Assembly (NCBI GenBank): GCA_964019695.1
Contig: OZ026524.1
Coordinates: forward strand, 65,870,223-65,934,222
Direction: 5' to 3'
Source: Loripinus fragilis
Lineage: Eukaryota > Mollusca > Bivalvia > Lucinida > Lucinidae
Length of the DNA stretch: 64,000 nucleotides
Shown here piece by piece: positions 20,244 through 29,540 of this stretch. Position numbers and translations under genes: made by a program. Every line of letters starts with the position of its first letter. The stretch's first letter is position 1. The notes under the pieces were generated by a model that saw only the letters and a list, made by a program, of their open reading frames with translations, made no database searches and was not told the origin of the DNA.

Positions 20244-20409
20244 AAAAACACGTCCGTTTGGCCGGTCGTTCCCAAAGCTGAATGGACATTCCGCGGCTAA
20301 TCAACCTTGAAAAGCTCGTGCTCTTATCTAACACAACCTATCGGAGGTGGACAAACAAGGGAAATCAATTTTCGACTAATTCACTCCTTTCAAACGTCGA
20401 AAATTACAT
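20244..20409. repeat. Split repeat A2 (internal)
   Basis: AAAAACACGTCCGTTTGGCC through CGTCGAAAATTACATT, matching 24786-24953. One difference is visible (CTAACACAACC against CTAACACCACC). Confidence 0.85.
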
Positions 20410-20524
20410 TTCCCTTGTCCAAACAACTCCGATCAAACCTTAAATCATGCAGGATATACCCTTAACGAACAAAACAAGAAAATATTATTTTTTGGTATAA
20501 GCCTGTGGGAACCACCGACCGGCT
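20410..20524. repeat. Split repeat B1 (internal)
   Basis: Directly abuts A2. It matches 19995-20108 to the end word GACCGGCT, after which the two copies diverge. Confidence 0.85.
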
Positions 20525-20578
20525 GGACTAAAAGAACGGGCTCTGTTAAAAGATAGAATAGTTCACACTATATTCCAT

Positions 20579-21517
20579 TTAAATTCCAAGCGAACGAGAA
20601 ACTTTCAGTCTTTCTTCGACTGAATCTTTAACGTAACCATTAACGGCGTCGCTCACCCAGCGCCCATGACGTTTTAACATTCGGTCAGATATTCCGCGGT
20701 TAGCCGCGGCCGATGTACCTCCAGATCTCAAACTGTGCAAACAATACCTATTTATGTCACTAACGTGAGGTTTAAATGCTTCAAGAAATATAGACGTCAT
20801 ATTACTATAAGACATATGTTTCCCGTCTTTTCTAAGAATGTGACCTGTTTTAGTAGCACTTAAGTGAGAAAATATATACACATCCGAATCGTCTGAAACG
20901 TCTGCCCAGAGAAAATAACGCTCCAAATTTAGAACAGGGCAGAGAACAGTTCCAGTTCTTGCTATTAAAATCCATGCTCCATCCCTATATTTATCCGTCT
21001 TACTGGACTCGATAAAGACACTCATGTATGTGTTGTTAATCAAAACATCAGAACGTTTCAGTTTCAAAAGTTCCTCACTTCTCAAAAAGCCACAATACCC
21101 TAATAAACACGCGCAAATAGTTCTCTGATTCTTAATATTTCCTGGTTTATATAACGAATGAAACATCTTAGACAGTAACTCATTAGTGATAGGTTCTTTC
21201 TTATTAACAGGTTTAGCAAGCCTCCGCTTGGCACCGTCTAATACGTTTATTACTAATTTAGAATCCGTCGGAGACTTAAAATCAAATAATTCGTGAAACC
21301 ATTTAATACTATAAAACGCATTCATAACCGGAGAATGTGTTTTAGCTGACTGCACTAGTGATGCCATATACAAAGCTACGTGAAACGCCCCAGCGGGCAA
21401 AGTATCCTTACTTCCAATCCCATTATTCATTGCCCAACTTCTCCGTCGTTTGAAACCGCGTTTATACGATAAACATGTATTCTCGGCTCTGGACTCTTTG
21501 AGTAGCTCTGGTAGCAA
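20579..21517 (-). CDS. Tyrosine recombinase of the Ngaro-like element
   Basis: 312 residues. All catalytic landmarks of the tyrosine recombinase family are visible: Arg146 in GYCGFLRSEELL, Lys173 in ESSKTDKYRDG, His261 and Arg264 in CLHSLRSGG, the H-x2-W of KRHGRW (284-287), and the nucleophile Tyr295 in NGYVKDS. The family integrates a circular DNA intermediate by site-specific strand exchange, which explains the absence of a target duplication. The ATG at 21517 lies inside a longer open stretch in the same frame (SYSDDIEQL), preceded by ATTCTTTCAG, which resembles a splice acceptor. The true N-terminus may therefore come from an upstream exon. The ORF is intact. Confidence 0.9.
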   Translation of the reverse strand: MLPELLKESRAENTCLSYKRGFKRRRSWAMNNGIGSKDTLPAGAFHVALYMASLVQSAKTHSPVMNAFYSIKWFHELFDFKSPTDSKLVINVLDGAKRRLAKPVNKKEPITNELLSKMFHSLYKPGNIKNQRTICACLLGYCGFLRSEELLKLKRSDVLINNTYMSVFIESSKTDKYRDGAWILIARTGTVLCPVLNLERYFLWADVSDDSDVYIFSHLSATKTGHILRKDGKHMSYSNMTSIFLEAFKPHVSDINRYCLHSLRSGGTSAAANRGISDRMLKRHGRWVSDAVNGYVKDSVEERLKVSRSLGI

Positions 21518-21573
21518 GGAGACCCTGTCCGCCAGGACGTCTGGTAGCTGTTCAATGTCATCTGAATAACTCT

Positions 21574-22016
21574 GAAAGAATAAATGTATAAAAAAAAATC
21601 AATAATATAATAAGAATAAACTCCCACCCACAGCTTATGTAACAAGCTTGCAATTCAATGTAGCTGATACCAGCACATTATCAAACCTATTCGCCGATAC
21701 CGGCAAATAGCAATGGCATACGCCTTTCCAATACACTGTAAAAATTAAGTGTAAGTTCATACGCAAATAAGCGGAAGCTGAGCTGCCACCCAGTCTGATG
21801 CAAACCAACACTTACAATTTTACTAACTCAACCTTAGACTAAAAAAATAAAAATAAAAAAATATCACATTTCTACCTGTTATTGTTAAAGCAATTGAAAA
21901 TTTTCACCATAATCAGTGACAGTTCAGCTGCCACAAATCTTGATGTAAATTTACACTTGATATATATGCAGTTTAACTCAAGCGAGACAACTGCGATGTT
22001 TGAGTACTTTCCCTTG
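21574..22016 (-). other. Non-coding stretch between RT/RH and recombinase ORFs
   Basis: About 440 bp, AT-rich, with no conserved coding. It ends in a pyrimidine-rich run and CAG just before the recombinase frame, so it could be an intron or simply an intergenic spacer. Confidence 0.35.
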
Positions 22017-22229
22017 TTACGTAAACTGTATGTACAATGCAAGCATGTTAAACTTCAAATCTTCAATTCCATTTTTACACGCAGTATAAAAACTTTTCTC
22101 TGTTGGTAAATACATCCAGTCTAAAATGAATGATTTCATCTGACCATATGATGAGCAAATTAAAGGCCAGAAATTAGCTGATCTCCACTCTAGTACAACT
22201 AAAATACCTTTAGCTCTGCAACTTTCCAT
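22017..22229 (-). CDS. C-terminal extension of RT/RNase H ORF, beyond an in-frame TAA
   Basis: Starts immediately after the stop of the RT/RNase H ORF, in the same frame. It reads ESCRAKGILVVLEWRS and NFWPLI, which I recognise as the usual continuation of DIRS-order RT/RNase H proteins after ..SRVLR. So the TAA at 22230-22232 splits one protein. The explanation could be a nonsense mutation, readthrough, or removal by splicing (the stop overlaps AG|GTAAAT, a fair donor). Confidence 0.6.
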   Translation of the reverse strand: MESCRAKGILVVLEWRSANFWPLICSSYGQMKSFILDWMYLPTEKSFYTACKNGIEDLKFNMLALYIQFT

Positions 22230-24350
22230 TTACCTCAAAACCCTACTGACTAGAATAACAGGTGGTACATATAGTCCAAACCCCTGACCCCAATCAAACG
22301 TGAATGCGTCAACACCAGCCGACTTATAACACCAAAATTTTGAATAGAACACTGGTAATTTCGCATTGTGCTCGGAAGCGAAATAATCTATATCCAATGT
22401 ACTCCACCTGTTAATAAGCATAGATAAAATCTCAAACGAAATCCCCCAATCATCCTTTTCAATGATTTTTGAGAGATAATCCGCTTGTTCATTTAAACAA
22501 CGGGGCAGCCATTCGATCTCTAAATGGATTGTATGTAATGAGGAAAATTTGAAAATTTGCATAGCTAAATCTTGTAAATCAGGTTTCATTGACCCTTTGT
22601 TAACAATGTTAACAACATTTGTATTGTCCGTAAACCACTTAACTCTGTGGCTACTTAACATGTGAGTTAAAGACCGTAATACCCTATATACAGCGCATAA
22701 CTCACGCCAAGTGGAGGATCTTACGGCCTCCTCAACAGTCCATGTGCCATGGGATACCCCATTAATGGTACTAACTTCATAACCAGCATAACCCGTAGCT
22801 GAAGCATCACTATAAACAATTTTAGAACACGACCCAATAACATTGAGCTGTCGAACATTTAGGGAATTTAAGGTATTCTCCCAAAATAGTAACTGTTGAT
22901 TGCTATCAGCCGAAAGCTTAATGTACGAGTTCCAGGTACGTGCATGTAATATATCCATACTAATGTATCTAGTCATGATCTGTGATACGGGCCCTATAAC
23001 AAAACCCATGGAAATGATCTGCCCTACAAAGCTCGCAGCTTTCCTTACTGGTACCCAACCGGGCCTGCGCAATTCTCTGAGGGTTGAAATTGTTTTCACT
23101 ACTCTTCTTTGGGGTATGCAAATGGTAAAATCAATAGAATTTAAAATCACACCCAACCATTCTAATTCCTGTACTGGAATCCATAGGCATTTGTCAACCT
23201 TAGGAATGAAACCAGAATCCAGCAAATCTGACTTAACATGCTGAGATAAATCTTTTGCCAGAGACAGAGTATCTGCGGTACCAAATCCATCATCAAGAAA
23301 CATGATCATTTTCTTCCCTTCCCCCCTCCATTTTGCAATTAATGGACGAGTCAACTTTGTATAAATAAAAGGGGCTACCCCTAATCCAAAAGGTAATACT
23401 AGGAATTTGTAGTACTGATTGACCCCTTTTTCGTCTATAAAAGCAAAAGCAAGATACTCTGTATCTGGCAGCCTTATGTCTATAAAATGGTAAGCTGAGC
23501 ATATATCAAATCTTATCATCCAACTATCTTGTTTTATGTACATGAGAGCGATTCGCAGATCTTCATATTTTACTTTCTGTTTCCAAACATATTTGTTTAC
23601 TTCTCTCAAATCTAAGATCAGACGTTTTTTACCATTATTTTGAATAGAAACAGACAATGGATTAACAACTTTTGGGACATAATCACATTTTTGAATCAAA
23701 CCCTTATCCAGAAGATCTGAAATTGCCTCTCGTACAAAAACACAATTTTGTAAAGCAGACTTATTATTTTTTGACTCAGATGTAGGCGGCAAAGAATAAA
23801 ACGGAATCTTATAACCATACAAGATCGTATCCAAAATAAACTGATTTGTGCCTATTTTTCTCCAGAAATCAATGTGATTTCTGAGTCTGTTTTTTACTAT
23901 TATATCTTTCTGACCCTGTTCATACTCAAAATAATCTTGAGTAAATCGATCACAATCAAAATCATTACCAACAGAAAAATACTCATCTTCAATATCAAGA
24001 GAATCCCTCACTGGATCTGCCTCATTTCTTGACGATGGCGTCTGATTGCTGCTGCACTGCACCCTTGGTGTATGGACATGTGCGGCGGATGTGATTAGGT
24101 TCGCCGCAGGCAAAACATGGTCCGACGTTGAAGGTACTGCGTTGATCTGCTTGGTATCCACGAAAGGAACCAACCCGGGGCCCAACTGTTTGTGACTGAA
24201 TTCTTGGAAGAAACAAATGCTGATTGAGAGAATCAGTATAGCCATAGGCAGCAGAAGCTTTAGACTTGGGTTTCGGCTTCTGCTGAGTCTTCTTCTTCTT
24301 GACTGCGCGCGATTCGGCTCTGCTGAGACGTGTCTTGTCTTCGGAGTCAC
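22230..24350 (-). CDS. Reverse transcriptase / RNase H of the Ngaro-like element
   Basis: The open frame is 706 codons; the first ~120 overlap gag in another frame and look non-conserved, so translation probably begins further in or by frameshift. RT blocks: KKRLILDLREVN (about 241-252), WMIRFDICSAYHFI, LVLPFGLGVAPFIYTK, and the catalytic FLDDGFG at about 351-357 (the usual YxDD is FLDD here). RNase H blocks: IVYSDASATGYAG, STWRELCAV, WFTDNTNVV and NEQADYLSK supply the D-E-D-D set. The C-terminal LDIDYFASEHNAKLPVFYSK..GVDAFTFDW segment is typical of the order. No methyltransferase domain is present. The frame ends at TAA 22230-22232, with conserved sequence continuing beyond. Confidence 0.85.
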   Translation of the reverse strand: MTPKTRHVSAEPNRAQSRRRRLSRSRNPSLKLLLPMAILILSISICFFQEFSHKQLGPGLVPFVDTKQINAVPSTSDHVLPAANLITSAAHVHTPRVQCSSNQTPSSRNEADPVRDSLDIEDEYFSVGNDFDCDRFTQDYFEYEQGQKDIIVKNRLRNHIDFWRKIGTNQFILDTILYGYKIPFYSLPPTSESKNNKSALQNCVFVREAISDLLDKGLIQKCDYVPKVVNPLSVSIQNNGKKRLILDLREVNKYVWKQKVKYEDLRIALMYIKQDSWMIRFDICSAYHFIDIRLPDTEYLAFAFIDEKGVNQYYKFLVLPFGLGVAPFIYTKLTRPLIAKWRGEGKKMIMFLDDGFGTADTLSLAKDLSQHVKSDLLDSGFIPKVDKCLWIPVQELEWLGVILNSIDFTICIPQRRVVKTISTLRELRRPGWVPVRKAASFVGQIISMGFVIGPVSQIMTRYISMDILHARTWNSYIKLSADSNQQLLFWENTLNSLNVRQLNVIGSCSKIVYSDASATGYAGYEVSTINGVSHGTWTVEEAVRSSTWRELCAVYRVLRSLTHMLSSHRVKWFTDNTNVVNIVNKGSMKPDLQDLAMQIFKFSSLHTIHLEIEWLPRCLNEQADYLSKIIEKDDWGISFEILSMLINRWSTLDIDYFASEHNAKLPVFYSKFWCYKSAGVDAFTFDWGQGFGLYVPPVILVSRVLR

Positions 24351-24879
24351 TTGCCAGAGGGTTGCTTATATACTGGCGCACAGTTTCCCAACCTCCTTCA
24401 GAGGAATCAGCGATCCTGATGTGCTTGTTCCTGGTCTTGAGTTTGTCACAGGATTCCTTGAGTACTTCAACGGCATATTCTTGCTTACCATTTTCAAGAC
24501 CCCAAAGTGTCTGCTTCAGATTGTCCGCAACTTCGCTGTTAAATTCGAACTGAAGCCTATTTCCCTCAAAGCGAATGTCGTTACCAGATTTGATTTTCTT
24601 CACCTCTGAGGCCACAGATTGCGAAGCCCCTCGAACCTCCTCCTTCAGTGAGTTAATTTCTGACCTCTGATTTCGCACTTCTAATAGCAGTTCTCGTATA
24701 TTTCTATTAATGTCCCCTGTGCTCGAACTATCACCACACGCCCCAGGGTTCTCCAGCGACATCACAGCGACAAAACAGATACAAGAAAAACACGTCCGTT
24801 TGGCCGGTCGTTCCCAAAGCTGAATGGACATTCCGCGGCTAATCAACCTTGAAAAGCTCGTGCTCTTATCTAACACCAC
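24022..24879 (-). CDS. Gag-like protein of the Ngaro-like element
   Basis: 285 codons; the likely start is the Met of MSLENPGACG (about codon 40), because the preceding codons lie in terminal repeat A1. A short heptad region (IRELLLEVRNQRSEINSLKEEV) suggests self-association. It is followed by a conserved gag block (KHIRIADSSEGGWETV), a basic stretch (AVKKKKTQQKPKPKSK), and a C-x2-C-x4-H-x4-C zinc knuckle (CFACGEPNHIRRTC) near the C-terminus. The role is nucleocapsid-like packaging of element RNA. It overlaps the RT ORF in a different frame. Confidence 0.8.
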   Translation of the reverse strand: MVLDKSTSFSRLISRGMSIQLWERPAKRTCFSCICFVAVMSLENPGACGDSSSTGDINRNIRELLLEVRNQRSEINSLKEEVRGASQSVASEVKKIKSGNDIRFEGNRLQFEFNSEVADNLKQTLWGLENGKQEYAVEVLKESCDKLKTRNKHIRIADSSEGGWETVRQYISNPLASDSEDKTRLSRAESRAVKKKKTQQKPKPKSKASAAYGYTDSLNQHLFLPRIQSQTVGPRVGSFRGYQADQRSTFNVGPCFACGEPNHIRRTCPYTKGAVQQQSDAIVKK

Positions 24880-24953
24880 CTATCGGAGGTGGACAAACAA
24901 GGGAAATCAATTTTCGACTAATTCACTCCTTTCAAACGTCGAAAATTACATTT
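24786..24953. repeat. Split repeat A1 (outer)
   Basis: The 5' end of the Ngaro-like element in its own sense; matches 20244-20409. It overlaps the start of the gag ORF. Confidence 0.85.
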
Positions 24954-25154
24954 ATATACACCAAATTTAAAGATAAATTGCAAATTGACAAACCTGTTTA
25001 GTAGAAAACAGTTCCTGCCAAAATGGAAATATCGTGCATTTAACTTCAAGATCTACATTTAGTCAGCTTGTTTCTTGTATACTTTATGCTGCTAGAGCTA
25101 CTCTGTTCTTCAAGAAGATTTTCAGACTTAGTATTTTACCTACAGTTCTATCTA
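24954..25154 (+). pseudogene. Unit-B membrane-protein pseudogene, piece 1 (5' UTR and N-terminus)
   Basis: Matches 1346-1541 (ATATACACCAA, TTGACAAACCTG, then the ATG at 25023). ATGGAAATATCGTG lacks one base relative to ATGGAAAAGATCGTG in unit A, which shifts the frame at codon 3 or 4. It is broken off by the insertion at 25155. Confidence 0.85.
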
Positions 25155-25390
25155 TAGACTTATATCAGTCGTAGATGTTGTAGGACCTATGCATCCATAC
25201 CAACCAATACCATTCCACATCTTATCTTTTGACGTATTCCAGCCCAGAATTTTAATTTATGCTAGCTCAGATAGCAGAAGAAGAAAAGTATTTGAGAGGA
25301 AGGATAGATTGAGTTAAAAAACATCAATATCAATAATATAAAAAACATCTATATGAATAAAATCATATCTCATCAGACTTTATAAGTCTA
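25155..25390. mobile_element. 236-bp MITE with 9-bp target duplication (Mutator-like)
   Basis: Ends TAGACTTATA and TATAAGTCTA. The flanking TTCTATCTA is repeated at 25146-25154 and 25391-25399, while unit A has it once (near 1527-1536). A 9-bp duplication is characteristic of Mutator-like elements. The interior has no coding sequence. Confidence 0.75.
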
Positions 25391-25399
25391 TTCTATCTA

Positions 25400-25411
25400 T
25401 GGTGCTATTAG
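25400..25411 (+). pseudogene. Membrane-protein pseudogene, piece 2
   Basis: Only TGGTGCTATTAG survives between two insertions. It continues the gene after the 9-bp duplication and includes one copy of the next target duplication (CTATTAG). Confidence 0.7.
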
Positions 25412-27951
25412 ACATTTTTCAGTTACACCTTACATTACGATTTGTAAGTCAACGGAGACCTACTGTGGACTTTATTTAAGAGGGGCGATGTCAGCAGTAA
25501 CTGGAATCTATCTTTTTCGTCTGCTACTAAATATTGTATTTCTTGTCCTGAGATCTATTTTTATTTTAACAAACCGTGCATACCATGATGAAATGCCGCA
25601 TGATGGTATTTCACCAGTTTACAAGGGTAAAAAACATGTACCGAAAAATACATTTTACAATTAAAATGCAGCCGATTATCTTTATTAAAGATATGTCTTG
25701 TTCCATATGAATTCACTGGTTGTAACTTGCGAGTAGGTATCGGGCGCGTTCCTGGAGCATTGTATAGAGTTCGCACTCTGGAAGGGGTCGGCAGATAGTA
25801 ACCCTATATGTATAGTGCGTCCAGTTAATAGAGACTGGGCGTGTCAGACAGAGCGCTGTCATACACTGTCAAATAAGACTAGTCTACAGTAAATCGGGTG
25901 TAATGGCCTATGACCGCTTTACTCGTGCAACCAACTGAAGCGCAAACGACAAGGGTGACCAACTTTATACGTTAGCATGCCTGGTAAACGTTTATCTTTA
26001 GTATGCTGCTGGGGATCTGCTGCATTTCATTTTCCGGGATGGATATGTTGTGAAAGTTTTGGGGGAGGATAGGTTTGCATTTTCTTCAAATTCTGTCTGT
26101 ATGGCAAAACTGGTTTGATTTTTAAGCCTGATACAATAAAAATAAATCACCAATTAGAATTCAGCGGGACAAGGGACTAGTCCCATCGCGTTGAAAACAC
26201 GAATAATACGCACATACATTTTTCAACTGGAATTCTAAATGGCCAATCCAAGCTCAGTGAACTGCCTGTAACGCATTTCCAGTCTACAATTGTAACAATC
26301 GATGTAGCTGTTTTTTTTTCAATGCGAATCAACGCGTATCATCGCGTAAACATTATAGGAGTTATAAAGGCCTTTATTTAAAATATGCAAAATAAGACAC
26401 TGAGGTAAGACTGAATATCTCGTTAAAGAACCGATTATATAGCAATTTTACAGACTTACAACTACCTCTCAGAGTTAAAAGTCAACGTTTTTCAATATGA
26501 AAACGAATTAATTGGATAACCCATTAAAGTGTCTTGTGTTTTAGTGTTTAACGTCCCACCAACAGTCAAGGTCATATGGAGATGATGCCACAGCTTTAAG
26601 TCTCATCCAATAAAACTGGTGAATCCGGGGATTGAACCTGGTATACAAGGCAAGTGGCTTATCCACTACACAACATGGGCTCCATAGTGCGTCCTATGCG
26701 TTGATATATGTTTTGAGCGCAATTTAAATGCTACCCACTTACAATGCACTGAAAATGCCGCCCATCACGACTTTTGTCATCTGCTCTCTCTCATCTACTT
26801 ATGTACTTAGGTAACCTATATAGGTAGTCTAGATCACTCTGGTCATGGGTCAAATCTTTTGCTTCCATAAAATCTAGACTAGACTGTAGTGCACTTGAAT
26901 GCATGTGATATAATAAGAGACATCTTTTTCAGGACAAAAAATATTGGCAAATTAAGTCATCTGCTGCTGATCGATTCAAACAGTTTGGACCCAGAACAGG
27001 CCCAACAGAACATCTATACAGTGTTCCTGTAAGATGTTTTGAAAGAGTTCCTTTTAAAAAAGTCAACAGATGACGAAAAAAAAGTTGTGAAAAATTACTC
27101 AACATGTAAAGAAATGATTTGTATTTGTTTAACTTGTAATTTTTGTTCATGCTTTTGCGTCTGCTCTGAATGTCATACCCATCACGTAAAGTGATTAAAG
27201 GTAGTAAGGAACATCAATGGCGAAACACAGCTTTTTCAGAGCAACCATGCAAGAGACGCAGAACATAAACCAGCTCTCTCATTCCCAGTCAGATGACTGC
27301 AAGACTAGGAATGGCATACTACACAATAAAACAAAGACCAAGCGTATAACACATTGAATCATCAACAACAGAACCAGAGTCTTAGAACGCATTCTAACAC
27401 TGTACAGTTTAGTCAATTCAATGATTTGATAAATCACTGCATGGACTGGCTATGGAATTGCATCACGTCATTCACTCACCAGTTTGATTTTATAGCCTTA
27501 TGTATCACATACAGCCTTTAAACGTTGACAATAGACGTCGTTTTGACAACTAATGTACGTTCAAAACGTACGGGAAAATATGCTACCCTGAACAGAAATT
27601 TGTGTACGCTGCATGAGATGCAGTCTGATCTGGATTCATTATGTTAACTTCCATCATAAAAATAGTCCAGAGTACATTTCAATATAATCGGCAGACATTA
27701 AAAGCATGCACCATTTTTCACGACTGCATTACATCAGCACTTTAACGAAAAAATATTAGTTTGCTGAAAATAACTTTATTAAGACTCTTCATATGATTTC
27801 CTAACAAGGAATTAACCAAGTCGCAAGTGACAACTAATGAAGTGGTTGAAAGTTTGTGAGATATACTGCTGACATCGCCCCTCATAAGTAAAGTAAATCT
27901 AAGGTATGCTCGACGGACAAATCCTAAGGTCCGCTGGTAACTGAAAAATGT
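25412..27951. mobile_element. 2.54-kb non-autonomous DNA transposon with about 95-bp TIRs
   Basis: Both ends begin ACATTTTTCAGTTAC, and an imperfect inverted match runs to GAGGGGCGATGTCAGCAGTA (25481-25501 and the reverse near 27860-27885). CTATTAG flanks both ends (25405-25411, 27952-27958), a 7-bp target duplication; because of end ambiguity the real length could be slightly shorter. No transposase frame is seen. The interior holds an inverted SINE (about 26535-26690) and dispersed repeat fragments. Confidence 0.75.
26535..26690 (-). mobile_element. tRNA-like SINE, second family
   Basis: On the minus strand: GTTGTGTAGTGGATAAGCC (A-box region) and AGGTTCAATCCCCGGATT (B box), then a body with GTCCCACCAACAGTC complement. 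Its body differs from the CCTTGAGCAAGACAC family. Confidence 0.6.
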
Positions 27952-28010
27952 CTATTAGGGGCAATTCTAGAACAGGTTTAAATCGTTTAGTTGTTTGCTT
28001 ATATTAGCAG
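27952..28010 (+). pseudogene. Membrane-protein pseudogene, piece 3
   Basis: GGCAATTCTAGAACAG then AAATCGTTTAGTTGTTTGC, matching 1548-1608. About 17 bases (ACGGACACCTTGCCAAT in unit A) are missing, another frame change. It ends at the insertion boundary TTAGCA. Confidence 0.85.
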
Positions 28011-28165
28011 AGGGGGTGGACACGGGGGCGGGGGTACGGGGATGGAGGGTGCGGAATCGGGGGTGGAGGGTACGGAATCGGGGGTGGAGGGGGCGGGAAG
28101 CGGGGGTAGAGGGGGCGGGAAGCGGGGATAGAGGGGGCGGGGAGCCTGGAAAGATTGGGGCGGGA
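28011..28165. repeat. G-rich tandem array, left (quadruplex-prone)
   Basis: Repeats of GGGGGTGGAGGG, GCGGGAAGCGGGGGTAGA and similar. Many closely spaced runs of three or more G on the plus strand satisfy a G-quadruplex pattern. Confidence 0.75.
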
Positions 28166-28169
28166 AATT

Positions 28170-29540
28170 GATTTTTTTATAGAAAATTCAAAGAAAATTA
28201 TAAGTTATATTAAGGTCCACCAAGAAAAATATGCATATTTGTGTGGACTATTTTGTCACACGACCCACGTACTGTATGGCGCCAGCCAGTAGGATTTCAG
28301 CTTGATTTTTACTGTCGTTCAAGAGAACAGAGAATACTGAGAAAACGAGATTATCAGGGTAGGTTGTCTTTAGGTAAATGATAGATTTTGTCACTCAGTG
28401 ACAGAAACAAAATCAACTAATACAGGAGGCTTTAAATCTACTTTTTTAAGGAACCGATTAGCCTAATTGTGCAAAGAACCAAATTGACTTCTGTAAACTA
28501 ATAAAAAGTTAAAACACAACATGAGTTGTGCTATGTTCGATAGTTCGCATTTTGATATATAATTGTCAGTGTTTGAGAAACTAACTATCAATGATTGTTT
28601 GACAGACCCGAAAGTTTAATACCATGCATATCGTCAAGCTTGGAAAATTTATGCTAGTGTTTTGATTTTTCACATTATCGATGTATCACGCATTCTACAG
28701 TGATATTTGCAAGAAAAAGAAAATGTATTGAGACTTAAATGCAGAGGAAAGTCATTCCATTTTTTCACACATGCGAAACTGTTTCATGAAGCTCCTTGGC
28801 GCTTATGTTTATGTTATAATGTCTACCCGACTCAAACCATCCCTTATCGTACAGGGAGACTCCCTGAAATGAAGTATAAAATACAACTTTTTACAAGATC
28901 AAGAAATCTTCCGGATCTGACTGAACAAGTTTACTTTATTTTCTTGTCTTCTGCTGATAACCTTTGCAAACAGTTGGGACCCAGGTCAGCACCGACAGAA
29001 TGCCTGTCCTGATCTGGATTCTACTGGTCCTGATCTGGATCCAAAGTATTTGACACCTTGGCTCTGATGTTCATGAAAAAAAAAACGAAAAAGTTAATTT
29101 TGAAAAAAATCAGCAGATGGAAACAAATGCATGAAAAATCACCAAGTATGCAAATAATTAATTGACATTTAAGAGTAAGACGAAAACATGTATTTATTGA
29201 TTTCAGTCGATGTTATTCAGACTTCAGTCGATGGTACACCATCGCAAATGACCGCCTTTTACATGAAATGTTGCCCGTGCCATCTACATCATGTGATCTA
29301 AGCACCTGCAAAGTTTGAGGTTGTTACATCAAATCATTAAGGTAGAAATGTATTTACAAGAAAATATAGTATATGAACTTGACTGTGACATCAAGGTCAC
29401 TTGAAATATTGCCAAAAATAGTAAGTGAGTATGATCAGGAAATACCACAATCACAAACCGCAGACAACCCTGTGGCACCGTGAGGAAGAGCCACTCCACC
29501 TTCAAGTTATGAGTAGACACAAATTACACAAAAAAATTTA
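28170..29540. other. Gene-free interior of the G-rich-end element
   Basis: AT-rich with fragments of a dispersed repeat at about 28930-29130 (GATAACCTTTGCAAACAG) and AAATACCACAATCACAAACC near 29440. No coding can be supported. Confidence 0.5.

Larger units (their letters stand above)
19995..24953 (-). mobile_element. Ngaro-like (DIRS-order) tyrosine-recombinase retrotransposon
   Basis: In element sense (minus) the order is A1 (24953-24786), gag, RT/RNase H, tyrosine recombinase, B1 (20524-20410), A2 (20409-20244), a 135-bp spacer, and B2 (20108-19995). A1 and A2 match with one visible difference, as do B1 and B2. The B1-A2 junction equals the joined outer ends, as expected for split direct repeats. 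No methyltransferase domain and no target duplication are seen, both of which fit Ngaro. Unit A has the empty site at about 1345 (AACGT|GATATACACC). Confidence 0.85.

Noticed and set aside
21570..22232. A confirmed intron joining RT/RNase H to the recombinase
   Set aside because: The best donor (AG|GTAAAT) and best acceptor (TTTCAG|AGT) differ in phase, so joining them does not give the recombinase frame. Kept only as a hypothesis.
22900..23244. Plus-strand 114-codon frame within the RT region
   Set aside because: Antisense of the reverse transcriptase; no independent support.
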